From Lachnospiraceae bacterium UBA4631 (GTDB lineage: Bacteria > Bacillota > Clostridia > Lachnospirales > Lachnospiraceae): 52,581 bases of DNA. Shown here piece by piece: positions 35,332 to 43,457 of the stretch. The number at the start of each line of letters is the position of its first letter. Positions within the stretch are counted from its first letter, which is position 1. Location of the stretch: the NCBI GenBank assembly GCA_002406015.1, contig DHMX01000009.1, positions 1-52,581 of the forward strand, read 5' to 3'. Below the pieces are notes generated by a model, which saw nothing but the letters and a program-made list of their open reading frames with translations, ran no database searches and had not been told where the DNA came from. Made by a program: the position numbers and the translations under genes.

Positions 35332-36068
35332 GATACGAAGAGTATACAATAGAAGGACGCAATGCGGTACTGGAAGCATATCGGTCCGGAAAGACCATTG
35401 ATAAGCTGTATGTTCAGGATGGATGCCATGATGGGATTGTAAATTCTATCACAAGAGAGGCACGAAAGCAGAATACCATTGTGAACTATGTGGCAAAGGA
35501 ACGGTTAGACCAGATGTCAACCACCGGAAAGCATCAGGGTGTTATTGCACAGGCAGCAGCTTATGAATATGCGGAGCTGGAAGACATATTTGCAAAGGCG
35601 GAGGAAAAGGGAGAAGCTCCGTTTATTATAATTCTCGATGAGATTGAAGACCCTCATAATCTGGGAGCAATTATCCGGACTGCGAATCTTGCGGGAGCAC
35701 ATGGCGTAATAATTCCAAAACGACGTGCCGCAGGGCTGACCGCAACAGTGGTTAAAGCTTCTGCCGGAGCATTGAATTATACACCGGTAGTTAAGGTGAC
35801 AAATCTGGTGCAGACAATGGAAGAATTAAAAAAGCGTGGTATCTGGTTTGTCTGTGCAGCTATGGATGGAGAAATGATGTATCAACTGAATCTGACAGGG
35901 CCAATCGGACTGGTGATTGGAAATGAAGGCGAAGGTGTCAGCCGGTTAGTACGAAAATCCTGTGATTATGTTGCTGCGATTCCGATGAAGGGAGATATAG
36001 ATTCCTTGAATGCATCTGTGGCAGCAGGAGTATTGGCATATGAGATTGTGCGACAGAGAATGAAATAG
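35328..36068 (+). CDS. rlmB: 23S rRNA 2'-O-methyltransferase RlmB
   Basis: A 246-residue SPOUT enzyme. The N-terminal substrate domain begins EGRNAVLEAYRSG. Motif 1 is ILDEIEDPHNLGAIIRTANLAG, split by its Asn/Arg core, then VIGNEGEGVSRLVRK and IPMKGDIDSLNASVAAGVLAYE. RlmB-type enzymes methylate the ribose of a conserved 23S guanosine (G2251 in E. coli). Its place between mrnC and sigH supports the assignment. An alternative is a related tRNA methylase. Confidence 0.9.
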   Translation: MRYEEYTIEGRNAVLEAYRSGKTIDKLYVQDGCHDGIVNSITREARKQNTIVNYVAKERLDQMSTTGKHQGVIAQAAAYEYAELEDIFAKAEEKGEAPFIIILDEIEDPHNLGAIIRTANLAGAHGVIIPKRRAAGLTATVVKASAGALNYTPVVKVTNLVQTMEELKKRGIWFVCAAMDGEMMYQLNLTGPIGLVIGNEGEGVSRLVRKSCDYVAAIPMKGDIDSLNASVAAGVLAYEIVRQRMK

Positions 36069-36103
36069 CTGCAAGGAATCGATAGAAAAGCAGGGAGTAT
36101 ACT

Positions 36104-36700
36104 ATGGGATATGAAAAATTATCTGATGAAGAACTGGTTATAAAGATTCACCAACAAGACCCGGAGGCGATGGATTATCTGCTGGATAAATACCGGAATC
36201 TGGTGAAGCGGGAAACCAGAGAGGTCTATATAATAGGAGCGGATTCAGAGGATTTGATGCAGGAGGGCATGATAGGACTGTTTAAGGCGATTCGCGATTA
36301 CAGTGAGGAGCATCGGTGCAGCTTTTATACATTTGCAACCATTTGCGTAAAGCGGCAGATATGCACAGCCGTTACGACCTCGAATCGAAAGAAGCATTAT
36401 CCGTTAAATCATTATGTATCCTTTTATTCGCAGGATGAAGAAACCAATGCTACCGTTATGGATATGCTGGCAGCAGGAGATGCCAGTAATCCGGAGACCG
36501 CTATGCTTTCGAGAGAACAGATGGGTGGACTGTTGAAACAGATAGATGCGGTATTGAGCCAGTATGAACAGCAGGTATTGACCTTATATCTGGAAGGTTT
36601 GTCCTATAGCCAGATTGCCGAGAGAATCAAAAAACCGGAAAAATCCATTGATAATGCAATTCAGAGGATACGCAGAAAATTGAGCGAATATACGGGTTAG
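36104..36700 (+). CDS. sigH: Sporulation sigma factor SigH
   Basis: A 198-residue sigma-70-family factor. Region 2 (AMDYLLDKYRNLVKRETREVYIIGADSEDL through DLMQEGMIGLFKAIRDY, in parts) contacts the -10. Region 4 (about 150-195) has YLEGLSYSQIAERIKK as the helix-turn-helix. SigH controls entry into sporulation and some stationary-phase genes. Its location after rlmB is the Firmicutes order, and it agrees with the coat-like genes in the window. Confidence 0.93.
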   Translation: MGYEKLSDEELVIKIHQQDPEAMDYLLDKYRNLVKRETREVYIIGADSEDLMQEGMIGLFKAIRDYSEEHRCSFYTFATICVKRQICTAVTTSNRKKHYPLNHYVSFYSQDEETNATVMDMLAAGDASNPETAMLSREQMGGLLKQIDAVLSQYEQQVLTLYLEGLSYSQIAERIKKPEKSIDNAIQRIRRKLSEYTG

Positions 36701-36730
36701 AATTAGCACAGAAGACAGGAGAGAGGACAT

Positions 36731-39151
36731 ATGGGCAGACCGCTTGGTAAAAAACGAACCGGAGGATTTGGAGTTGGTTGCGGTATGGCATTGCTCCTTT
36801 CTTTTTTTATACCCATTATTGTGTTGATATTGGGATTCCGGTTAACAAATGTATATCCGTTTGGGGACCGCTCCTATCTTGGAATAGACGGGCTGCAACA
36901 ATATCTTCCGTTTTTTACAGAGCTGTATGAAAAGCTGTACCGGGGCGGAAGCCTGTTTTATTCATGGAATGGAGGTTTGGGCTATGATTTCTGGGCAGTG
37001 ATTTCTTATTATCTGATGAGTCCATGGAATCTATGTATCTTATTTTTCAAGGAAGAAAGCCTAAATGAGGCTGTAACCCTGCTGGTGATTCTAAAGACCG
37101 GACTGGCGGGACTGTCTATGAGTACCGCCTTATGGTATGAATTATATCAAAAAGGGAAAGCAAACAGAGATAACAATGCGGGCAAGGATGTTGCATGGAT
37201 ACGAGCTGCATTTCTTGCTGCAGCATTCGGAATTATGTATGCACTAAGCAATTATGTAATGGGCTATCATGTAAATCTGATGTGGATGGATGCTGTCATT
37301 TATCTGCCATGGCTAACCTATATGTTAAAGCTGCTGGTAACGGAAAAACGGTATCTGGGTTATACGATATTGCTGTGTCTGACAATCTGTGCGAATTATT
37401 ATATTGGGATTGCTGTCTGTGTGTATGCGGTTTTATTATATTTGGCATTATGTATCGTATATGGCAAATTTAAAACCAGTGTATTGCCGTTTGTCGGCTG
37501 TTCGGTATTGGGCGGCTTGTTATCCGGAATGGTTCTGATTCCGGCAGCAATACAGGTCTTAATCACAAAGGCAGCATCAACCTTGACAATATCGGACTTC
37601 GGAATGTTGGGAGATATAGGTTCGTTGTTAAAACAAATGCTTCCGGGAACGCAGGCTGTCATCACAACCGCAGATATGTCACTTGCCAATATATACTGTG
37701 GCTCACTTGCTCTGGTATTTGGTGTGTTGTTCTTCGTACTTCCGACCATCTCAAAACGAGAAAAGCTGGGTTATGGATGCTTATGGCTGATACTGCTTGG
37801 CTCCTTTTTGTGCGGAGCCATAAATCTGGTATTTCATGGAATGCATTCCGGATATGGTTTTCCGAACCGCCATGCGTTTTTATATTGCTATTGTCTGCTT
37901 TGGATGGGGTATCGGGCAGCAGAGGAAGGTGGAGAGCTTTTGGCAGCGAAAAGAAGGCGGTTAGCCCCAATCCTGACCGGCATAATTCTGGTGGCAGTAA
38001 TTGCAGAGCTGGGAAGCGGAGCCTTATCCAGCATGAAGGTGAATGGAAATGTAGACCGTAGTCTTATATTGGAACGGAAGGAATATGTGCAGCAGCAGAC
38101 TGCAGATGAGACAGAAGCATTTGTGCGACGGGATATTATAAGAAATATTTCCAGAAATGAAGCAATGTTTGACGGACAGAAAAGCTTATCCCTGTTTTCT
38201 TCTACGGTAGATTCCAATTTAGTAGAAGCTCTGCATCAGCTTGGATTTTATACCAGTTTAAACCGGATTCAGTATGACGGCTACACAGATGCAACCGCTA
38301 TGATGCTGGGAATTGACACCAGTATGAAGCTACAGCTTCTAAGCAGTAAAAATGTATATAGTCCGATTGGGGATGCAGATATTATGGTGGAGAATCCATA
38401 TGTGCTTCCGTTAGGTTACATGGTGGATGAAGCTGCCTTAAGCTGCCAGTTGACAGAAGAAAATCCGTTTGAAAATCAAAATATGCTGTTGGAAGCAATG
38501 AGCGGAAGCAGACTGTATCAGACAGAAGAGTTACCGTTAAGTGAAAATCAGACAGCAACATTATTGCGAAAGGCGGGTTATCATTATTATCTGGCGGTAG
38601 TGGATGTATCCGCAGAAGGAGACGGACAAAGTAGTGAAGGAATGAACGGAATCACTGAGGTTAAAATAGATGCTGCAAATTACAGCTCAAAGCTTAATCG
38701 TATTTATGATTTGGGTAACAAGGAACAGGATACGGATACAGAAGTGACAATAACAGGAAATCAGGTGAAGGTGTATGTCGGCTGGTATCCGGAGGAAGCC
38801 TTGGAAACAATATATGAAGCTTTGGAAGCGGGAGCATGGCAGCTTACCGATTATACGGATACTTGTGTTAAGGGAACCGTATCAGTTTCAAATGATACTG
38901 TATTATTTTTGTCCATTCCACAAAGCAAGGGCTGGCATGCCTATGTAGACGGTGAAGCAGTGGATACACAAACGGTTGCGGGAGCATTTATAGGACTTCC
39001 GTTATCAAACGGCGAGCATGAGATTGTATTACAATATCGAACACCGGGAATAGTCTGGGGCGGAATCTGTACTCTTTTGGGAATTGTAATTCTATGTCTG
39101 ATAGTCAGAAGGGAAAAGAAAAAAGATAAAGTTGTACTAATGGATGCCTGA
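36731..39151 (+). CDS. YfhO family multi-pass membrane protein
   Basis: An 806-residue membrane protein. The first transmembrane helix (about 18-38) is followed by the YfhO hallmark DGLQQYLPFFTELYEKL near 55. About a dozen further helices reach to residue 425, then a large extracytoplasmic domain (about 430-775) and a last helix near 780-798. YfhO proteins are GT-C-like and in some Bacilli help glycosylate lipoteichoic acid. The activity here is inferred from the family. It is 30 bases after sigH, with GGAGAGG before the start. The hairpin that follows lies beyond it. Confidence 0.88.
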   Translation: MGRPLGKKRTGGFGVGCGMALLLSFFIPIIVLILGFRLTNVYPFGDRSYLGIDGLQQYLPFFTELYEKLYRGGSLFYSWNGGLGYDFWAVISYYLMSPWNLCILFFKEESLNEAVTLLVILKTGLAGLSMSTALWYELYQKGKANRDNNAGKDVAWIRAAFLAAAFGIMYALSNYVMGYHVNLMWMDAVIYLPWLTYMLKLLVTEKRYLGYTILLCLTICANYYIGIAVCVYAVLLYLALCIVYGKFKTSVLPFVGCSVLGGLLSGMVLIPAAIQVLITKAASTLTISDFGMLGDIGSLLKQMLPGTQAVITTADMSLANIYCGSLALVFGVLFFVLPTISKREKLGYGCLWLILLGSFLCGAINLVFHGMHSGYGFPNRHAFLYCYCLLWMGYRAAEEGGELLAAKRRRLAPILTGIILVAVIAELGSGALSSMKVNGNVDRSLILERKEYVQQQTADETEAFVRRDIIRNISRNEAMFDGQKSLSLFSSTVDSNLVEALHQLGFYTSLNRIQYDGYTDATAMMLGIDTSMKLQLLSSKNVYSPIGDADIMVENPYVLPLGYMVDEAALSCQLTEENPFENQNMLLEAMSGSRLYQTEELPLSENQTATLLRKAGYHYYLAVVDVSAEGDGQSSEGMNGITEVKIDAANYSSKLNRIYDLGNKEQDTDTEVTITGNQVKVYVGWYPEEALETIYEALEAGAWQLTDYTDTCVKGTVSVSNDTVLFLSIPQSKGWHAYVDGEAVDTQTVAGAFIGLPLSNGEHEIVLQYRTPGIVWGGICTLLGIVILCLIVRREKKKDKVVLMDA

Positions 39152-39213
39152 TTTTAGGGGGCAAACAAGGGGCAAAAAAGTGCTATAAATGTGCATGGAT
39201 GATGCCAAAAGAA

Positions 39214-39250
39214 AACCCACAAAGCGTTGTATAGACTAACTTTGTGGGTT
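39214..39250. terminator. Hairpin between the YfhO gene and tRNA-Thr
   Basis: AACCCACAAAG (39214-39224) and CTTTGTGGGTT (39240-39250) are an 11-bp stem. The T tail lies on the minus strand, so it mainly terminates tRNA-Thr, but the stem could also stop the YfhO transcript. Confidence 0.7.
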
Positions 39251-39277
39251 AAATGCATAAATAAAGACATAAAAATA

Positions 39278-39350
39278 AGCTACTAACGGGAGTCGGACCC
39301 GTGACCTCATCATTACCAATGATGCGCTCTACCACCTGAGCTATAGTAGC
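39278..39350 (-). tRNA. tRNA-Thr (GGT)
   Basis: On the minus strand a 73-nt cloverleaf: acceptor GCTACTA/TAGTAGC, anticodon stem CATCA/TGATG with loop TTGGTAA (anticodon GGT), T stem ACGGG/CCCGT. The T loop reads TCCGACT, so position 55 is C where almost all tRNAs have T (pseudouridine). The discriminator is T and CCA is not encoded. Confidence 0.92.
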
Positions 39351-39376
39351 ATCTGCTGTGTTTCAGCAACGTGATT

Positions 39377-39405
39377 AATATATCAAATCTGACGGTGGTT
39401 GTCAA
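39377..39405 (-). promoter_or_regulatory. Promoter of tRNA-Thr
   Basis: On the minus strand TTGACA (39400-39405) and TATATT (39377-39382), 17 bases apart, about 27 bases before the tRNA. Confidence 0.75.
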
Positions 39406-39504
39406 TAAGAAAGTTTTAGTTTTTTGCTGATTTCTTCATAGACTTATGTCATTTAAAATGCTATACTTACTAATAATGACTAATGAACAGCAGGAGGGCT
39501 CATT

Positions 39505-41169
39505 GTGGAAGAGCAGGAAAATATTTCGAAAAATTTTATAGAACAGATTATTGATAAGGATTTGGCAGACGGAAGTTATCAGAAGATTGTTACCCGGTTC
39601 CCGCCGGAGCCGAATGGTTATCTTCATATTGGACATGCAAAGTCCATTTTGCTGAATTACGGATTGGCACAGGAATATAACGGTACATTCCATTTACGGT
39701 TTGATGATACCAATCCGACGAAGGAAAAGACCGAATTTGTAGATTCCATTACCGCAGATGTAAAGTGGCTGGGAGCAGATTTCGGTGGAGAAATCTACTA
39801 TGCTTCTAATTATTTTGAGCAAATGTATGAGGCAGCAATCAAATTAATAAAAAAAGGAAAAGCATATGTTTGTGATTTGTCGGCAGACGAAATCCGGGAA
39901 TATCGCGGTACTTTGACAGAACCGGGAAAGAACAGCCCATACCGGGAACGCTCTGTGGAAGAAAATCTTGCGTTATTTGAAGCAATGAAACGAGGAGAGT
40001 ATGAAGACGGCAGTAAGGTGCTGCGTGCAAAGATAGATATGGCAGCTCCGAACATGAATATGCGGGACCCTGTTATTTACCGGGTGGCACATATGACACA
40101 TCACAATACCGGAGATACATGGTGCATTTATCCGATGTATGATTTTGCACATCCGATAGAGGATGCGATAGAGGGTGTGACACATTCGATTTGTACGCTT
40201 GAATTTGAAGACCACAGACCATTATATGATTGGGTGGTACGGGAGCTGGAATATCCATGTCCGCCAAAGCAGATTGAGTTTGCAAAGCTGTATCTTAAGA
40301 GTGTAGTTACCGGAAAGCGTTATATTAAGCAGTTGGTTGAAGAAGGAATTGTAGACGGATGGGATGATCCGAGACTGGTATCATTGAGTGCATTGCGTCG
40401 GCGTGGATTTACACCGGAATCGATTAAGCTGTTTATGAGCTTAACCGGTGTGTCAAAGGCACAGAGCATCTGTGATTATGCAATGCTGGAATACTGTATC
40501 CGGGAAGATTTGAAAATGAAAGCAAATCGAATGATGGCGGTACTTGACCCGATTAAGCTGGTGATTGATAACTATCCGGAAGGACAGACTGAATATATGG
40601 AGGTTGAAAATAATCAGGAAAATCCGGAGCTGGGAAGCCGTAAGGTTCCGTTTTCGCGGGAATTATACATTGAGCGTGAAGATTTTATGGAAGAACCGCC
40701 TAAGAAGTATTTTAGACTGTTTCCGGGCAACGAGGTACGCTTAAAGGGTGCATATTTTGTAAAATGTGTAGACTACAAGAAGGATGCGGATGGAAAGGTG
40801 ACTGAGGTACATTGCACATATGACCCGGAGACCAGAAGCGGTTCCGGCTTTGAAGGCAGAAAAGTAAAGGGAACCATTCACTGGGTAGATGCAGGAACCT
40901 GTCAGAATGCAGAGGTTCGTCTGTATGAGAATATCGTAAAGGATGATGAACCGGTTCGAAATGAGGATGGCTCATGGAATCTGAATCCAAATTCTTTGAC
41001 AGTATTAAAGGAATGCAAGCTGGAACAGAATTTTGCAGAAGCAAAGCCGGGAGATTCATTCCAATTTATGCGTCATGGTTATTTTTGTGTAGATACTAAG
41101 GACACCACAGAGGAAAAGTTAGTCTTTAATCGAATCGTATCATTAAAGAGTTCGTATAAACCGAATTAG
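39505..41169 (+). CDS. glnS: Glutaminyl-tRNA synthetase
   Basis: A 554-residue class I synthetase. The catalytic core shows FPPEPNGYLHIGHAKS (the HIGH motif), RFDDTNPTKE and a SKAQ segment in the KMSKS position. The C-terminal beta-barrel anticodon domain occupies about 340-550. The YDFAHPIEDAIEGVTHS stretch is typical of GlnRS and not GluRS. Most Firmicutes make Gln-tRNA by amidation; GlnRS is scattered and is usually explained by acquisition. GTG start with GGAGG upstream. DUF2225 follows 33 bases later. Confidence 0.95.
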   Translation: MEEQENISKNFIEQIIDKDLADGSYQKIVTRFPPEPNGYLHIGHAKSILLNYGLAQEYNGTFHLRFDDTNPTKEKTEFVDSITADVKWLGADFGGEIYYASNYFEQMYEAAIKLIKKGKAYVCDLSADEIREYRGTLTEPGKNSPYRERSVEENLALFEAMKRGEYEDGSKVLRAKIDMAAPNMNMRDPVIYRVAHMTHHNTGDTWCIYPMYDFAHPIEDAIEGVTHSICTLEFEDHRPLYDWVVRELEYPCPPKQIEFAKLYLKSVVTGKRYIKQLVEEGIVDGWDDPRLVSLSALRRRGFTPESIKLFMSLTGVSKAQSICDYAMLEYCIREDLKMKANRMMAVLDPIKLVIDNYPEGQTEYMEVENNQENPELGSRKVPFSRELYIEREDFMEEPPKKYFRLFPGNEVRLKGAYFVKCVDYKKDADGKVTEVHCTYDPETRSGSGFEGRKVKGTIHWVDAGTCQNAEVRLYENIVKDDEPVRNEDGSWNLNPNSLTVLKECKLEQNFAEAKPGDSFQFMRHGYFCVDTKDTTEEKLVFNRIVSLKSSYKPN

Positions 41170-41202
41170 ATTGGATAAGGACAAAAGCAAGGAGGTACGA
41201 AC

Positions 41203-42051
41203 ATGGGGTTATTTTCAGATGTTGAGCGTATGGGGCTAGGCAACGTCAATATGGACAATGTATTTAAGGATGAGGAAAAGGCAGGTGCCTCGAAGGAAGA
41301 GAAGGAAGCTGTTAAAGCAGAGAAAAAAGAAGAGAATGTATTATTCGATAAGTCCTACAAGTGTCCGATTTGTGATAATGAATTTAAAGCAAAGGCAATC
41401 CGTACCGGGCGGCTGAAGCTGCTTGCACAGGATGATGATTTGCGTCCGATTTATGAAAATCATATTGACCCATTGAAATATGATGCAATAAGCTGTCCGC
41501 ATTGCGGATATACAGCATTGACCAGATATTATCGTCCGGTTACAACAACGCAGCTTCGGGCAATTAAGCAGGAGTATTGTGCAAACTTTAAAGGTATACC
41601 GGAGGAAACACCATGTATGTCATATGATGGTGCCTTGTTACGGCATAAGCTCGCATTGGTATGTGCCATGAAGCGAAATGCAAAAAACAGCGAGAAAGCC
41701 TATATATTTTTGAAGATGGCATGGCTGATACGCGGTAAGCTGGAGGAGCTTCCGCAGGATGCGGCTGAGCGGGAGGAATTAAAAAGCGAAGAACAGGAAT
41801 GTATTCAAAAGGCATATGAAGGCTTTCAGGATGCATTTTCCAGAGAGAGCTTTCCGATGTGTGGCATGGATGAAATATCGGTACGTTATACCATGGCAGT
41901 GCTGGCACATGAGATTGGAAAACCGGAGGAAGCGGTTCGGATGCTGGCAAGTGTGTTAAATTCCAAGGTGGCATCCAGACGAATTAAGGATAAGGCATTA
42001 GAATTAAAAGATATAATCAAACAGGAAGTAATGGCTTCAAAGAAGAAGTAG
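41203..42051 (+). CDS. DUF2225 family zinc-ribbon protein
   Basis: A 282-residue soluble protein. A charged N-terminal segment (about 20-45) precedes a zinc ribbon with CPICDNEFKAKAI near 50 and CPHCGYTALTRYY near 95. A helical region (about 140-275) contains TPR-like repeats with alternating acidic and Ala-rich helices. DUF2225 has no established role. It probably shares the glnS transcript and ends at a strong bidirectional terminator. Confidence 0.82.
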   Translation: MGLFSDVERMGLGNVNMDNVFKDEEKAGASKEEKEAVKAEKKEENVLFDKSYKCPICDNEFKAKAIRTGRLKLLAQDDDLRPIYENHIDPLKYDAISCPHCGYTALTRYYRPVTTTQLRAIKQEYCANFKGIPEETPCMSYDGALLRHKLALVCAMKRNAKNSEKAYIFLKMAWLIRGKLEELPQDAAEREELKSEEQECIQKAYEGFQDAFSRESFPMCGMDEISVRYTMAVLAHEIGKPEEAVRMLASVLNSKVASRRIKDKALELKDIIKQEVMASKKK

Positions 42052-42067
42052 AAGGTTTACGTTAAAT

Positions 42068-42116
42068 AGAACCCTCTTTACCGAATATTAAAGCTTCGGT
42101 AAGGAGGGTTCTTTTT
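42068..42116. terminator. Bidirectional terminator between DUF2225 and DUF6062
   Basis: AGAACCCTC with TTTACCGAA (from 42068) pairs with TTCGGTAA and GAGGGTTCT (to 42112), giving a long stem that ends in T on the + strand and is T-rich on the minus strand too. Confidence 0.88.
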
Positions 42117-42125
42117 ATCAGGATT

Positions 42126-42845
42126 TTATTCTTCAACCTGTATATGGTTGGTTTTCAGGATGCCTCTCGGAAGGGCATCCTTGGAATTTTTCCAAGGTTC
42201 ATTGGCATAACGGTAATCATATTTATTAATAAACCATTCAATGTCATCATTGATTCGCTGCATCCCATTAAAGTATACCTGATTCAAACAGTCCAGAAAT
42301 TCGCTGTATTGATTTTTGTCAAGAGCGGAGGCTCCTGCATCATAGAGCAGACCGTAATGCCAGGTACAGAACCCTTTACAATCGGAAACCGAGGAACGAA
42401 AAGCAGGGTCTTTCTTCCATAAATGAAAAATAGTATCAATATAGCGGTCAAAGGTAGTGTTCATCCGCTCACAGATAAAACAGTGCTGCTCCAAATCCTG
42501 AATGTACGCACCGACCGGAGAAGGAGCAGAGGCTTTTTTGAAGATGCCGGCAGCAGCAGGCTTATGAGTGCTACGCTCCTTTAAATCCCGAATGGTTTTA
42601 TCGGTATGGGTTTTTAGCATGAGGGCAAGCCCCAGACGATTCTTTTGATGATACAGCATTTGAATGTGATGCTGGCAAAAGCCTAATTTATCGGTCATAG
42701 CCCGGTTATCATCCTCCATATAGCTGGGCCCCATGGTATAGTCAATGGCATTCTGCTCCAATTCCTGATATAAGGCACAGACCGGACATTCGCAATCGGA
42801 ACGAAAGGCATCATTTACCGGAATTGTATATAATTGTTCTTTCAT
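42126..42845 (-). CDS. DUF6062-like cysteine/histidine-rich protein
   Basis: A 239-residue protein. Conserved-looking Cys/His groups are CECPVC near 20, CQHH near 58, HCFICERM near 120 and FCTWHYG near 163. This four-part arrangement suggests metal binding or redox roles, though no function is known. ATG at 42845 is chosen because AGGAGG lies just upstream; an earlier Met would overlap the promoter. It is transcribed toward DUF2225 and has its own promoter. Confidence 0.75.
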   Translation of the reverse strand: MKEQLYTIPVNDAFRSDCECPVCALYQELEQNAIDYTMGPSYMEDDNRAMTDKLGFCQHHIQMLYHQKNRLGLALMLKTHTDKTIRDLKERSTHKPAAAGIFKKASAPSPVGAYIQDLEQHCFICERMNTTFDRYIDTIFHLWKKDPAFRSSVSDCKGFCTWHYGLLYDAGASALDKNQYSEFLDCLNQVYFNGMQRINDDIEWFINKYDYRYANEPWKNSKDALPRGILKTNHIQVEE

Positions 42846-42876
42846 AACACATTCCTCCTGAAATATAGATACCATC

Positions 42877-42905
42877 ATTATACATGGAAGAGAGAAAACT
42901 GTCAC
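42877..42905 (-). promoter_or_regulatory. Promoter of the DUF6062-like gene
   Basis: On the minus strand GTGACA (42900-42905) and TATAAT (42877-42882) with 17 bases between. It lies 32 bases before the start codon. Confidence 0.6.
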
Positions 42906-43016
42906 TCTTGGTTTTGATATGTTGGGAAAAAGCTGTATTAGAAACGCGGGACAATGAATATAATAAAAGGAAATTAACCGGTCATACTTTTTTAATAATT
43001 ATTTTTAAATAAAGGG

Positions 43017-43044
43017 TTGATTTTTTCCGGAAAATGGATACAAT
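43017..43044 (+). promoter_or_regulatory. groESL promoter
   Basis: TTGATT (43017-43022) and TACAAT (43039-43044) with a 16-base spacer. The CIRCE operator lies immediately downstream. Confidence 0.7.
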
Positions 43045-43054
43045 AATAATTGTG

Positions 43055-43081
43055 TTAGCACTCAAACAAAGTGAGTGCTAT
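43055..43081. promoter_or_regulatory. CIRCE operator of groESL
   Basis: TTAGCACTC, nine bases, GAGTGCTAT: the classical HrcA-binding inverted repeat with one mismatch at the last base. HrcA would repress groESL until heat stress titrates its chaperone cofactor. Confidence 0.92.
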
Positions 43082-43114
43082 TAGGACGATAGGAAATATA
43101 AGGAGGAATATAAA

Positions 43115-43402
43115 ATGAAATTAGTACCATTAGGTGACAAGGTTGTATTAAAGCAGTTAATTGCAGAAGAAACTACAAAGTCAGGAATTGTGCTTCCTGG
43201 ACAGGCAAAGGAAAAGCCACAGCAGGCAGAAGTAATTGCAGTAGGTCCTGGAGCAGAGGTAGACGGTAAGCTTGTACCAATGCAGGTTAAGGTTGGTGAT
43301 AAGGTTGTATATTCCAAGTATGTAGGAACAGAATTAAAGCTGGATGATGAGGAATACACCATTGTAAAGCAGGCAGATATTTTGGCAATTATTGAGGACT
43401 AA
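43115..43402 (+). CDS. groS: Co-chaperonin GroES
   Basis: A 95-residue GroES. It opens KLVPLGDKVVLKQL, has the mobile loop ETTKSGIVLPG (about 17-27) that contacts GroEL, and ends in ADILAIIED. It caps the GroEL ring to close the folding chamber. AGGAGG precedes the start. It is expressed with groL under CIRCE. Confidence 0.98.
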   Translation: MKLVPLGDKVVLKQLIAEETTKSGIVLPGQAKEKPQQAEVIAVGPGAEVDGKLVPMQVKVGDKVVYSKYVGTELKLDDEEYTIVKQADILAIIED

Positions 43403-43457
43403 GCACCTTATTTAGACAGAGAAGTAAGAGACAGAGAATAGAATTGGAGGAATTAAA

